A stretch of DNA of 64,000 bases. Origin: Noviherbaspirillum sedimenti. GTDB taxonomy: Bacteria; Pseudomonadota; Gammaproteobacteria; Burkholderiales; Burkholderiaceae_D. The stretch is from NCBI RefSeq assembly GCF_003590835.1, contig NZ_QYUQ01000002.1, positions 4,941,751 through 5,005,750 on the forward strand, in the 5' to 3' direction. Under the pieces are notes generated by a model, which saw only the letters and a program-made list of their open reading frames with translations, did not search any database and was not told the origin of the DNA. Made by a program: the position numbers and the translations under genes. This document shows positions 46,824 to 55,013 of the stretch, piece after piece (within the stretch, counting starts at the first letter, position 1; each line of letters opens with the position of its first letter).

Positions 46824-47696
46824 CTAATCCCGGCCCTGCACTACTGAAAAACTGCCCGCATTGGCAAGCAGCCAGCGCTCGGCAAGCGGACTGTTTTCCT
46901 GCGCCGGATGGAAGTGCTTGCCCAGGTAAGCGCGCCAGGGGCCGAAAGAATGACGCAACACGCCATCGCTGCCAAACAGGAAGCTGCCGGTGCCAGTCCA
47001 GGTCTGGCGCTTCCAGAGGGTGCCGTCGCGCTTGAGGTTGTACAGGGTCTGGTGCAGGGTGTCGGTGGCAAATACCAGCGTGGCGCTCAGAAACCAGAAG
47101 GATCGCCAGACGCGCTTGCCGCTTAGCGCCTGGTAGAGATCGAATGCCACCGCCTTGTGCTCGACTTCCTCGGCGCTGTGCCATAGCCACAGGGTTGTCA
47201 GACGATCTTCACAACCATCGAAAACGTCCTGGTGTTGCAGCAGCCATTGCGCAAGCAGGGCGGTGAAATGCTCGTATGCGGCCGTCAATGCCAGCATGTG
47301 TTTCGGAGCAAAGCCTTCCATTCTTTTCAGCCGGCGCTGCGCCCGCGGGATCCAGGCATTGACCAGGCCATGCCGCTCCAGTTGCGCGTTGAATAAACCA
47401 TGAATGCGGCGGTGAGTCGCTTCCTGACCAATGAATCCTGCCACCCGGGTTTTGAATTCGGCCTGTTTTTCTTCCGGCAGCAACGGCATGGCCGCACGTA
47501 CCGAATCGATGAACATCTGTTCGCCCGGGGGGAATCCCATCGACAAGGCATTGAACAGTGCCGTGCGAAAGGCGTCATTGCCGCACCAGTGGCGGTCGAT
47601 GGGCGCTTCCAGGTCAATCAGAAGGCGTCGCACCGTCAAGGCGGCAGGGGAGGCGGTGTAATCCATGGGACTGGGCGGCGAAGAATGGATTGCCAT
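46824..47696 (-). CDS. Metal-dependent hydrolase-like/ferritin-like protein (PF10118 type)
   Basis: 290 aa, helical. The motifs GQEATHRRIH, TAAYEHFTALL and WHSAEEVEHKAVAFDLY supply a cluster of Glu and His ligands as in the COG3687/PF10118 family (predicted metal-dependent hydrolase, ferritin-like). It is the first gene of the operon with the KAS III-oxidase fusion and the 302-aa protein, which suggests an oxidative step in a lipid-derived pathway. No signal peptide. Confidence 0.82.
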   Translation of the reverse strand: MAIHSSPPSPMDYTASPAALTVRRLLIDLEAPIDRHWCGNDAFRTALFNALSMGFPPGEQMFIDSVRAAMPLLPEEKQAEFKTRVAGFIGQEATHRRIHGLFNAQLERHGLVNAWIPRAQRRLKRMEGFAPKHMLALTAAYEHFTALLAQWLLQHQDVFDGCEDRLTTLWLWHSAEEVEHKAVAFDLYQALSGKRVWRSFWFLSATLVFATDTLHQTLYNLKRDGTLWKRQTWTGTGSFLFGSDGVLRHSFGPWRAYLGKHFHPAQENSPLAERWLLANAGSFSVVQGRD

Positions 47697-48169
47697 GATC
47701 TGGAATGGTACCTTGTCAACTTGTAGTTATTATTGAAATATAACCTGTGGCTTGAGGTCCGGGTGCTTAAACATTCTCAAAACATCGACCGCTGTTGGGT
47801 ACCCGCCACGATGGATAACCGCTTTCCTGGCGCTCGGACGCAAAAAAAAAGCCCGCAGACCTTGCGGCTTGCGGGCTGAATCCAATTCAAGAAGAGTTGG
47901 AGGAGACAATTAAGATGTTAACCAAATGAACGGGTATCGTCTGCTTTAGATTTCCAATGGGAGATATTAGTTTTTCGTATAACTTACCCCTTTAGACCGC
48001 CTGATGTCACCTTTTCCCGAACAGGCTCGCAAAAAATCCACAGTGCGCCTCGGCCTCGCCGTTGCCAGGACTTCCAAACGGATGTGCTGCCTTATGCTGG
48101 AATCGGATTTCTTTCATGGCTTATACTACGCAAAAACACCATGTAACCATGTATTCTTGAGGGGATTTA
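47697..48169. other. Intergenic region with sRNA B
   Basis: 473 bp between divergent genes. It holds sRNA B (47842-47970, minus strand). The stretch 47990-48160 has no supported gene, although it must carry the promoter of the small gene at 48170. Confidence 0.5.
47842..47970 (-). ncRNA. Candidate sRNA B, sibling of sRNA A
   Basis: Its architecture and much of its sequence match sRNA A: GTTATAC near 47977-47983, UCUCCCAUUGG near the 5' end, GUCUCCUCC in the middle, a hairpin closing UCCAA/UUGGA, and an intrinsic terminator CCCGCA...UGCGGG with a T-run at 47842-47850. It lies upstream of the metal-protein operon, from which it is separated by its own terminator, and is divergent from the gene at 48170. 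Confidence 0.55.
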
Positions 48170-48442
48170 ATGAAAAGCAATATGATAGTTGAGCAAGATG
48201 GCGAGCAATATCGCGACGTACGCGTCGACTTTGCGCCCAACGATGATTTTAAGAAAGAGGTTTATACGATCAGGCTCTCGCTCGACAAGGAATTCGGCAT
48301 GATCTCCGAGAGCGACTGGACTTATGTCGCAAGTGAGGGGGCGGCGATTACCGAACTGTCGAAAGGTCCCCCTCCAGATGTATTGAACGCCTATGACACG
48401 TTAAAGCCGCAAGCGGAAACTCTTGTGGAAACGGAACGGTAA
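48170..48442 (+). CDS. Small hypothetical protein, 90 aa
   Basis: GAGGGG lies 6 nt before the ATG. The protein is acidic with a beta-rich N-terminal region (YRDVRVDFAPNDDFKKEVYTIRLSLDK) and a C-terminal helix. No family recognised. It is convergent with the YhaN-like gene, with only 5 bp between stop codons. Confidence 0.65.
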   Translation: MKSNMIVEQDGEQYRDVRVDFAPNDDFKKEVYTIRLSLDKEFGMISESDWTYVASEGAAITELSKGPPPDVLNAYDTLKPQAETLVETER

Positions 48443-48447
48443 CAAGG

Positions 48448-51400
48448 CTATAGACTCACCACCGCCAGCAGGCCCCCCGTGACGCACTTTTCCGCGACAT
48501 CGACCAAATGGCGATGGTGGGTGAACACGATGACCTGGTGTCCTTTCGAAAAATCGCTGATCGCCTTCAGGGCAAAGCCCGCCCTGGCATCGTCAGAGGT
48601 CATCAGCACATCGTCCAGCACAACCGGCAAGTCCACGCCGGCGCTGCGCCGGATTTCCAGCGCAGCCAGCCGTAAGGCCAGATACAGCTGGTCGCGTGTT
48701 CCTTCGCTCATTTCTTCTACGCGGATATGCGTGCCATTCGATCGCTGCGCCAGCAGGACAGGCTTGGTGTCGGTGCTGTCATCGCTCACCAGACGCACAA
48801 AATATCCATCCGTCATCTGCATGAAGTAAGCCGATGCCGCCTGCAGCATCGGTCCCTGGGCGCGTTCGCGGAATCGTTTCAATGCTTCTCCCAGCAGGGC
48901 GTGGGCAAGTTTTGAGCGCATCCAGGGTGCGATCGAAGTGCGCACGGTGGCCGCAGCACGTTCCATGTTTTCGCGCGCTGCCGCAGCAGTGTCGGCGCTA
49001 TCGATCTCTTCAAGCTGGCGTCTGGCCGACTCTTCCGCCTGTCGCGTAGCAAGCATTCGCTCTTCAATGGCTGTCAGCTCCTGCGTTGCGCCAGTTTCCT
49101 CCGCATCCATGCGAACGGTGTCGTAATCGTGCAGCAGTTCGCGCAATTCGGCAATGGCACGTGGCGATGCCAATGCGAGGTCTTTGCGGGTGCGGTCGGC
49201 GTCAGCCTGGGCCTCGCGCTTGCGGCGCGATCGTTCCTCGGCCTCCGGCAGTTGCGCTGGCGAGGCGACGTTTGCAGCTTCGCACAGGATCGTCAGGGTG
49301 CGGGCATGTCTCGCCGCAGTTTCTTCATGTTCTTGCTGGCTGGCGAGGGCCTGGGCCAGATTTTGTTCCGCGATGGCGCGCGCGGTCTCGGTCTCTCTGG
49401 CCTTGCGCAGTCTGGCCAACAAGCGTTCGATATACAGTCGCACATCCGCCGGCGGCGCGTCATTCACCGCAATCGCCAGTGTGCCGCACTGTTGCACGAT
49501 GGCGTTGAGCGCGCCCTGCGCGCGGGATTGCCTGGCAATGCTTGCATCCATTGCGGTCTTGGCAGCCACGAGTGTCTCGAGCTCCACCAGCCGGGCACGG
49601 GCGGCTGCCACGCCAATGGCAGGCGGCAGATGAAGGGCCGCGTAGGCCGGTTGTACCTTCTCTTGCGCGGCCGCCAGCGCTGCATTGAACTGCTTTTCGC
49701 GTAATGCAAGTTGCCGGACTTGCTCTTCACGCTGCAAGCGCTTGCCGGCTGCGGTATTGAATTCACGCTCGCGCTGCTTGAATTCCTCTTCGATGTCGCT
49801 GGCGATGGATGACAGCGCATCCAGGCCGGCATCGGCGGCTGGCGTATAGACGCCGGTGCCGAGGATTGCAGCGTGCATTGCCTTGCTCAGCCGGGTCTCA
49901 ATGGCAGCGAGTGCCGCCTGTTCGTCCAGCCTGGCCTGCAATGCTTCGCGCAGGGCACAGGCTTCTGCGAACAGGATTTGCCACTCGCGCAGTGCGGCGG
50001 GCGCCATGGCAGGCAAATGGTGCGCCGCCAGTTTTTCTGTCCGCAAGCGTTCCTGTTTGGCTTGTCTTGCGTCGATGCTCTCCAGTTCTTGCTGCAGCTT
50101 GCCGAGATCGTGTTCCAGTTTGGCTTTTTCACGCAGACATGCCTGCAATTGTGTCGCGCGTTCCCTATCGCTGGCCAGCAGGTCTGCCACGCAATCGGCC
50201 TGGCGCACGTCTTCTTCGTACACAGTCACCAACGGTTTGCCGCCTGTGTAGGCATCATCGGACGTGGCCTGGCGATCGACATGAATCGCCCGCACCAGTG
50301 ACCAGCCAAGATCACGCCGGCTGCGCGCAGCAAGCACCTCGTCCATCGTCGGCACGTCGCCATCGGCGAGCAGCCTTTCGCGCTCTGCCGTCCGGGCATC
50401 GAGCGCAGCATGGATCTCGCCAATACGCTGGCGAAGCGCTTGCCGTTCCGTCTCGTTTGTCTCGTGCGATTTTTTGGCCGCCTCGATCTCGCTCTCCAGT
50501 AGCGGCCTTGCCAGGCTCAATGCGGTTTCATCGGCAAGCCCAAGGGCAGTCAGGGTGGTCTTGATCGATCGTTGTATCGCCTTGATTTCCGAGGGTAACA
50601 GTGCCTTGCGTTGCAGGCCGGCCTCATGACGCGTCAATTCAATTTGCGCGCTACGCAAGGCGGTCCGCACCTCCGGGGCCGGCGGCGCATGCGCCGATGC
50701 TTCGGCGCTTGAATCAGCCTGGGCCTGGGCGGCGGCAGCGTCTTTGTGCTGGTCGAGACGATGCTGCGCCAGTTCCAGTTCGCGCAGCAATTGTTCGACC
50801 GAAGCTTTGGTCGTTGCTCCTGGCGCCAGCGCCAGCACGTCCTCTGCTGCCATGTCGTGATGGATTGCGGCGGCGAGGGCGCAGATGCGTGATTGATCGG
50901 CTGCGACTTCGGCGCCAGCTTCAGCGATATCCTTGCGCAAGGTGTCGATTGTCTCTGCAGATGCGGCAAGTCTCTCGATCGCCGGTGCAACATCCAGCAC
51001 GGCCGTATCCAGTACCCATTGTTCCAGCTGCTGGCGCAGGCTCGCCGCCCGATCCTTGGCGAGATTGGCATTGTGCTGGGCTGACGACAAGCCGGCTTCA
51101 GCGCCGGCGCGTTCGGTGGCGGCCGTCTCGGGCAGCAGCATGACGCTTTCAAGCGCGGCCAAGGTGACATGCGCGGCATCGAGCGCACGGATCAAGGGGG
51201 CCACGGCTCGCAACTCGGTCACCTTCCGCAGCTTGCCATGCACTTCACGCTGGCGCCTTTCGATGTCGGCAAGCTGCGTCAGCGCGAGCTGGTGCTGTTT
51301 GAATAATTCCGCCCATGCAGCTGGCTTGACCAGCGCAGTCTTGTAGGTCGACATATGATCGCTGTAATGCCGCAGCGCTTCATTGATGCGCGCATTCTTG

Positions 51401-51936
51401 CCGCGCGTGCCTGGCATGAGATAGGTCCGTGCCGACTGATCCAGCCGTTCCATCACGCTCGCTATGCTGCGAACGCCGGCACTGGCTTCGAACAATGCTG
51501 CGCCGATTTCGCCTTCGCCGGCCAACAGCGCTGCGCCGCCCATGCGCAGGCGTTGATGATCGAGCCCGAACATTGTTTCATATTCTTCCTTGGAGAGGCC
51601 GCAGGTGAGAAGCGCCTCGACTTCCGGCTGCACAGGAAGCCCGGTGGCGAAAGTGAGCGTGTTGTTGCGTCCCTTGCGTCGCGTGACGCAGTATTCCTTG
51701 TTTTGGCGGTTGACGAATACGCCGCCCAGCTGCATGTCGCGATACGCATGAAGGAAATTGTCCCGGCTTTGCTGTGGTATGCCGTAACGCAAATCGGAAA
51801 TGGCCCGCAGGGTGGAAGACTTGCCCGCCTCATTATGGCCATGAATGAAAACGACACTGTTTTCATGCGTGCCGAAATCAAGTTCGCGGTCTGTGAACGG
51901 GCCGAACGCAGTCAAATGCAGCTTCGAAATTTTCAT
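48448..51936 (-). CDS. YhaN-like SMC/Rad50-type AAA ATPase
   Basis: 1162 aa. The N-terminal Walker A is GHNEAGKSSTLRA (about residue 35), then a long coiled coil through the middle, and a C-terminal ABC region with the signature VEEMSEGTRDQLYLALRLAAL and Walker B VVLDDVLMTSDDAR. This is the SbcC-like YhaN family. The pair with the metallophosphoesterase at 51933 overlaps by 4 bp (ATGA). It likely handles DNA ends or structures with its partner; a role in repair or defence is inferred. Confidence 0.9.
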   Translation of the reverse strand: MKISKLHLTAFGPFTDRELDFGTHENSVVFIHGHNEAGKSSTLRAISDLRYGIPQQSRDNFLHAYRDMQLGGVFVNRQNKEYCVTRRKGRNNTLTFATGLPVQPEVEALLTCGLSKEEYETMFGLDHQRLRMGGAALLAGEGEIGAALFEASAGVRSIASVMERLDQSARTYLMPGTRGKNARINEALRHYSDHMSTYKTALVKPAAWAELFKQHQLALTQLADIERRQREVHGKLRKVTELRAVAPLIRALDAAHVTLAALESVMLLPETAATERAGAEAGLSSAQHNANLAKDRAASLRQQLEQWVLDTAVLDVAPAIERLAASAETIDTLRKDIAEAGAEVAADQSRICALAAAIHHDMAAEDVLALAPGATTKASVEQLLRELELAQHRLDQHKDAAAAQAQADSSAEASAHAPPAPEVRTALRSAQIELTRHEAGLQRKALLPSEIKAIQRSIKTTLTALGLADETALSLARPLLESEIEAAKKSHETNETERQALRQRIGEIHAALDARTAERERLLADGDVPTMDEVLAARSRRDLGWSLVRAIHVDRQATSDDAYTGGKPLVTVYEEDVRQADCVADLLASDRERATQLQACLREKAKLEHDLGKLQQELESIDARQAKQERLRTEKLAAHHLPAMAPAALREWQILFAEACALREALQARLDEQAALAAIETRLSKAMHAAILGTGVYTPAADAGLDALSSIASDIEEEFKQREREFNTAAGKRLQREEQVRQLALREKQFNAALAAAQEKVQPAYAALHLPPAIGVAAARARLVELETLVAAKTAMDASIARQSRAQGALNAIVQQCGTLAIAVNDAPPADVRLYIERLLARLRKARETETARAIAEQNLAQALASQQEHEETAARHARTLTILCEAANVASPAQLPEAEERSRRKREAQADADRTRKDLALASPRAIAELRELLHDYDTVRMDAEETGATQELTAIEERMLATRQAEESARRQLEEIDSADTAAAARENMERAAATVRTSIAPWMRSKLAHALLGEALKRFRERAQGPMLQAASAYFMQMTDGYFVRLVSDDSTDTKPVLLAQRSNGTHIRVEEMSEGTRDQLYLALRLAALEIRRSAGVDLPVVLDDVLMTSDDARAGFALKAISDFSKGHQVIVFTHHRHLVDVAEKCVTGGLLAVVSL

Positions 51937-53201
51937 TGCGCCGCTCCGACGGCTTCGGTTGCGCCGAGATGGGCGAGCACGGTGGCTTCGGCGTCGGCGA
52001 GCGCGGCGCGCAGTACAGCGGGATCCAGTGTGGTCGGGTCACAATCGGCGAGGCCAAGGGGCAGGGTGCCCATGCCGCTCAGCTGGGCCAATGCCCATTC
52101 CTGCAGTCGCAGATCGTCCGCGGCAATCTCGTCCACCAGTCGGACCACCTCGCCAACCGCGTCTTGCCGTTTTGCTGCCGGCGCCCGGTCCAGCGGCGCA
52201 CGCAATTCGAGCTGGACTTGTTCAATCCATAAGTCTGCCTCGTCGAAATCTTGCGTAGCCGCCTGAATTGCGGCCGCGATGGTGCCGGGTTGCTCGGCTT
52301 CGATACGAACCAGATCCGACTCGCCTGTGACAAGCACGCGGAGGGCATGCAAGCGCTCGCGCTCGCCGGCAACAAGTCTGGCCGCCTGTTGCATGAAATT
52401 GCGTGCAAAGGCATCGATGCTATCGACGCCTGTAATATCCAGTTGCGCCTGATGCCAGCGCACCACGTCCAGTGCCACGAACTCCGAATGGCTGATCGTG
52501 CCCCCGGTGACGGTCACGAGCTCGCAACCTTTGGGGCCGATTTCCCTGGCGTGGCGGCCCTGCAGGTTGCCCGGATAGACAATCCTGGGGTTCTTGTCAC
52601 GAACGACTTCCCGGGCATGGACATGGCCGAGGGCAAAATAATCGTAGCCTTTTGAACAGAGTATGTCCACCGTGGTAGGGGCGTAAGGGTCATGCCCGGT
52701 GCGTCCGGTCAGGCTGGTATGCAGCACGCCGATGTTGAACATGCCGGCCCTGGCCGGCGGATAGTGCTCGACCAGGTCCTCCGGCACGGCGCGGCTGGGA
52801 AAGCTGCGGCCGTGCAAGGCGACAGCGAGCTCATCAATGGTGAAGGTTTCACATGACGTCGATTTGAAAACGTGGACGCCGTCTACCGCCGGGAGTTGCT
52901 TGGTGATTTGACTTTCGGCGTCGTGATTGCCCTTGACCATATAGACACGAATGCCTGCACGAGTCAGGCGCAGCATCTGCTCACGGAAGAAAAGACCCGT
53001 GCGGAAATCCATCCAGTTGCCATCATAGATATCTCCGGCGAGGATGACGAAGTCGACCTGCTGCTCAATTGCCAGTTCGACCAATGCGATTAAAGCCTGG
53101 CGGGTGGCGCCACGCAGGCGTTCAACTGGCGCCCCTTCATAGCTGTCGAGCCCGCGCAAGGGGCTGTCGATATGCAAGTCTGCTGCGTGGATGAATTTCA
53201 A
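51933..53201 (-). CDS. YhaO/SbcD-like metallophosphoesterase
   Basis: 422 aa. The calcineurin-type motifs are visible: KFIHAADLHIDSPL (DxH), ILAGDIYDG (GDxxD), VKGNHDA (GNHD), and GHVHAREV (GHxH). It is the nuclease subunit partner of the YhaN-like ATPase. The start is TTG at 53201 with GAGGT 7 nt upstream. No other in-frame start gives this N-terminus. The presumed transposon terminus lies 130 bp upstream, so its native promoter may be lost. Confidence 0.88.
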   Translation of the reverse strand: MKFIHAADLHIDSPLRGLDSYEGAPVERLRGATRQALIALVELAIEQQVDFVILAGDIYDGNWMDFRTGLFFREQMLRLTRAGIRVYMVKGNHDAESQITKQLPAVDGVHVFKSTSCETFTIDELAVALHGRSFPSRAVPEDLVEHYPPARAGMFNIGVLHTSLTGRTGHDPYAPTTVDILCSKGYDYFALGHVHAREVVRDKNPRIVYPGNLQGRHAREIGPKGCELVTVTGGTISHSEFVALDVVRWHQAQLDITGVDSIDAFARNFMQQAARLVAGERERLHALRVLVTGESDLVRIEAEQPGTIAAAIQAATQDFDEADLWIEQVQLELRAPLDRAPAAKRQDAVGEVVRLVDEIAADDLRLQEWALAQLSGMGTLPLGLADCDPTTLDPAVLRAALADAEATVLAHLGATEAVGAAQ

Positions 53202-53562
53202 AACGATGACCTCGATAAGAGCGGCGCCAGGAGTGTATAAAAAAGTAGTCGGCCGACAGAAATCTATAACTCTTGAACCGCCGCGAAGGCCCATGTTAGC
53301 GTCACGGCAACCCTGGAAGCTATAGATTTCTGTCGGTTTTCAGTGACACAAATTTATAACCATTTGGCTTAGCGACAGAAATTTGTAACTATTCGATGAC
53401 CAAAATTAGTTGCGACACAAATATATAACTTTTCGAGAAGTTGGCGCCATGCGTGCAATATTCAGACAACTCGTATGATTATTTAGAGCGCCTGAGGAAG
53501 GGCTATTGCCTTCCTGATCCAAGAAATTAGTGGAAGGACGAAGATCTCGCGCCTCCCACTGA
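53202..53562. repeat. Transposon end with TnsB-site-like repeats
   Basis: 361 bp. Three direct 19-nt repeats lie at 53343-53361, 53372-53390 and 53412-53430 with consensus G(T/C)GACA(C/G)AAAT(T/A)T(A/G)TAAC(C/T). A 16-bp inverted repeat (CCGACAGAAATCTATA at 53253-53268, its reverse complement at 53321-53336) lies to the left. A candidate terminus TGTCGGTTTTCAG begins at 53331; it resembles the TGTCG-TTTTCAG ends of Tn402. TGT at 53234 is an alternative. No gene lies here. Confidence 0.6.
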
Positions 53563-53784
53563 ACTCATGAATACGTGCTGTGCTATGCGAACAAGGGCTT
53601 TTCGTTTGCCAGCACAAACAAGGACACGTCTGCATACTCCAACCCCGATGGCGACCCTCGCAGTGACTGGAACAACGACAATCTGGTCAAGGCGCACAAT
53701 TTCAAGCAGCGACCTGAAGCGTTCTATTCGATCTACAACCCGGACACTGGAGCTTACTATCCGTGCGACCTTGGTAAAGCCTGA
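53563..53784 (+). pseudogene. Remnant of a site-specific DNA methyltransferase
   Basis: The frame reads HEYVLCYANKGFSF..., then SNPDGDPRSDWNNDNLVKAH and EAFYSIYNPDTGAYYPCD. The last blocks match the C-terminal region of adenine DNA methylases (HEYVLxYAK, NPDxDPRGxW, YxIxNPxTGxxYPC) in restriction-modification systems. The catalytic DPPY block and the N-terminus are missing: an in-frame stop lies at 53560-53562. It is therefore a fragment of a lost R-M gene. Confidence 0.65.
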
Positions 53785-53853
53785 CTTAAATTCCCGACCC
53801 CGTGAATGAACACAAAGGAGGTGGTACGCGAACTATTCACTTTACCAATGTGG

Positions 53854-53867
53854 TTAATTTAAATTAA
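53854..53867. repeat. AT-rich 14-bp palindrome before AAA gene
   Basis: TTAATTTAAATTAA is perfectly self-complementary and lies 57 bp upstream of the GTG start of the AAA ATPase. It could be an operator or the -10 region of its promoter; AT-richness alone could explain it. Confidence 0.3.
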
Positions 53868-53923
53868 AATACACATGTCATAATTTACCATTTATCTTAA
53901 GCTATTGTTTTGTAAAGTGTTTA

Positions 53924-55009
53924 GTGGAAAATTTTCCTAAAAAAGAACTCGCCAAGGTTATCCAATCTGGCTTGACCGACTCTCCCAGCGCATTTGCGCT
54001 TTCCGTCGGTCGCTTGGTTGCGAAATTAAAGCACGTCGACCTGGAGCTGGCCCAAGAATTGTCGGCGATGCTGCCTAATGGCAGCGCGCTCCGAGGCACT
54101 GACTCGTTCACGCCGACGCCGGTCGATATCGATTCGCGCATGCAGCTAGTCGAAGTCCTGTCTCCGGTCATTCTGGACAAAAAGCCGGTTTTAGCTGAAA
54201 AAATCAAGGCCGTACTCGATGCCTGCCTCAAGGAATGGGCCAGCATAGACCTGCTTCTAAAGGAAGGGTTGGCGCCGGCACACATGCTGCTCTTTTGTGG
54301 ACTTCCTGGCACAGGCAAGACCCTGGCAGCGCATTGGCTCGCCCAAGAGCTGAAGCTCCCGCTGCTGACTCTAAACCTGGCGACCGTCATGAGCAGCTAT
54401 CTGGGCAAAACCGGTAGCAACTTGAAGGCCGTATTTGATCACGCGATCTCGCGCCCCTGCGTGTTACTGCTTGATGAATTCGACGCGATCGCCAAAAGGC
54501 GTGATGACGGCAGCGATGTCGGTGAACTCAAGCGTCTAGTCAATGTCCTGCTTCAGGCCCTCGATGACTGGCCAGCCAATTCAATGCTAGTGGCGGCAAC
54601 CAATCACGGCGAACTGCTCGATCCTGCCGTATGGCGTCGCTTTGACGTCGTCATCAACTTTGAAAAACCGGATGCCCCGTTGATTGAGCAGTACCTGCAT
54701 GATATGCCCATTACCGACGCCTTCCGGCAATCTCTGGCCAAGCTACTGGAAGGGGAGTCGTTTAGCGCCATTGCGGCGTTGGTGCTGTCCGCACGCAAGC
54801 GCGCCTTGCTCGAAAAGACCGAGTTGCAGCCACAGCTTTTCAAGCTGGCTGTGCACTCCTGTACCAGCCGCGGCCATATGGCCAAGCCACTCGACGGCGA
54901 AATGTTATTGATGCACCTTGAAGGATATTCGAGGCGGGAAATCGCCGCGCATTTTGGCAAAACCCATCCCACCGTTAGCAGTGTCATCAAGCGTTACCTA
55001 GGAGAATAA
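53924..55009 (+). CDS. AAA ATPase paired with a subtilase
   Basis: 361 aa from a GTG start. Walker A is GLPGTGKT (Lys132), Walker B LLLDEFDAI. The C-terminus ends with a helix-turn-helix-like segment (GYSRREIAAHFGKTHPTVSSVIKRY). It resembles classical AAA (ClpX/FtsH-like core) ATPases without other recognisable domains. The next gene, a subtilisin-like protease, starts 4 bp past its stop, so the two are probably one module: ATPase-controlled proteolysis. No clear RBS precedes the GTG. Confidence 0.82.
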   Translation: MENFPKKELAKVIQSGLTDSPSAFALSVGRLVAKLKHVDLELAQELSAMLPNGSALRGTDSFTPTPVDIDSRMQLVEVLSPVILDKKPVLAEKIKAVLDACLKEWASIDLLLKEGLAPAHMLLFCGLPGTGKTLAAHWLAQELKLPLLTLNLATVMSSYLGKTGSNLKAVFDHAISRPCVLLLDEFDAIAKRRDDGSDVGELKRLVNVLLQALDDWPANSMLVAATNHGELLDPAVWRRFDVVINFEKPDAPLIEQYLHDMPITDAFRQSLAKLLEGESFSAIAALVLSARKRALLEKTELQPQLFKLAVHSCTSRGHMAKPLDGEMLLMHLEGYSRREIAAHFGKTHPTVSSVIKRYLGE

Positions 55010-55013
55010 TAAT

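Noticed and set aside
48004..48192. Small plus-strand open frame upstream of the 48170 gene
   Set aside because: It overlaps the following gene start, has no good ribosome-binding site and has a composition unlike a real protein.
53251..53430. CRISPR-like repeats
   Set aside because: The repeats are few, unevenly spaced, partly in both orientations and without cas genes; they fit transposase-binding sites better.
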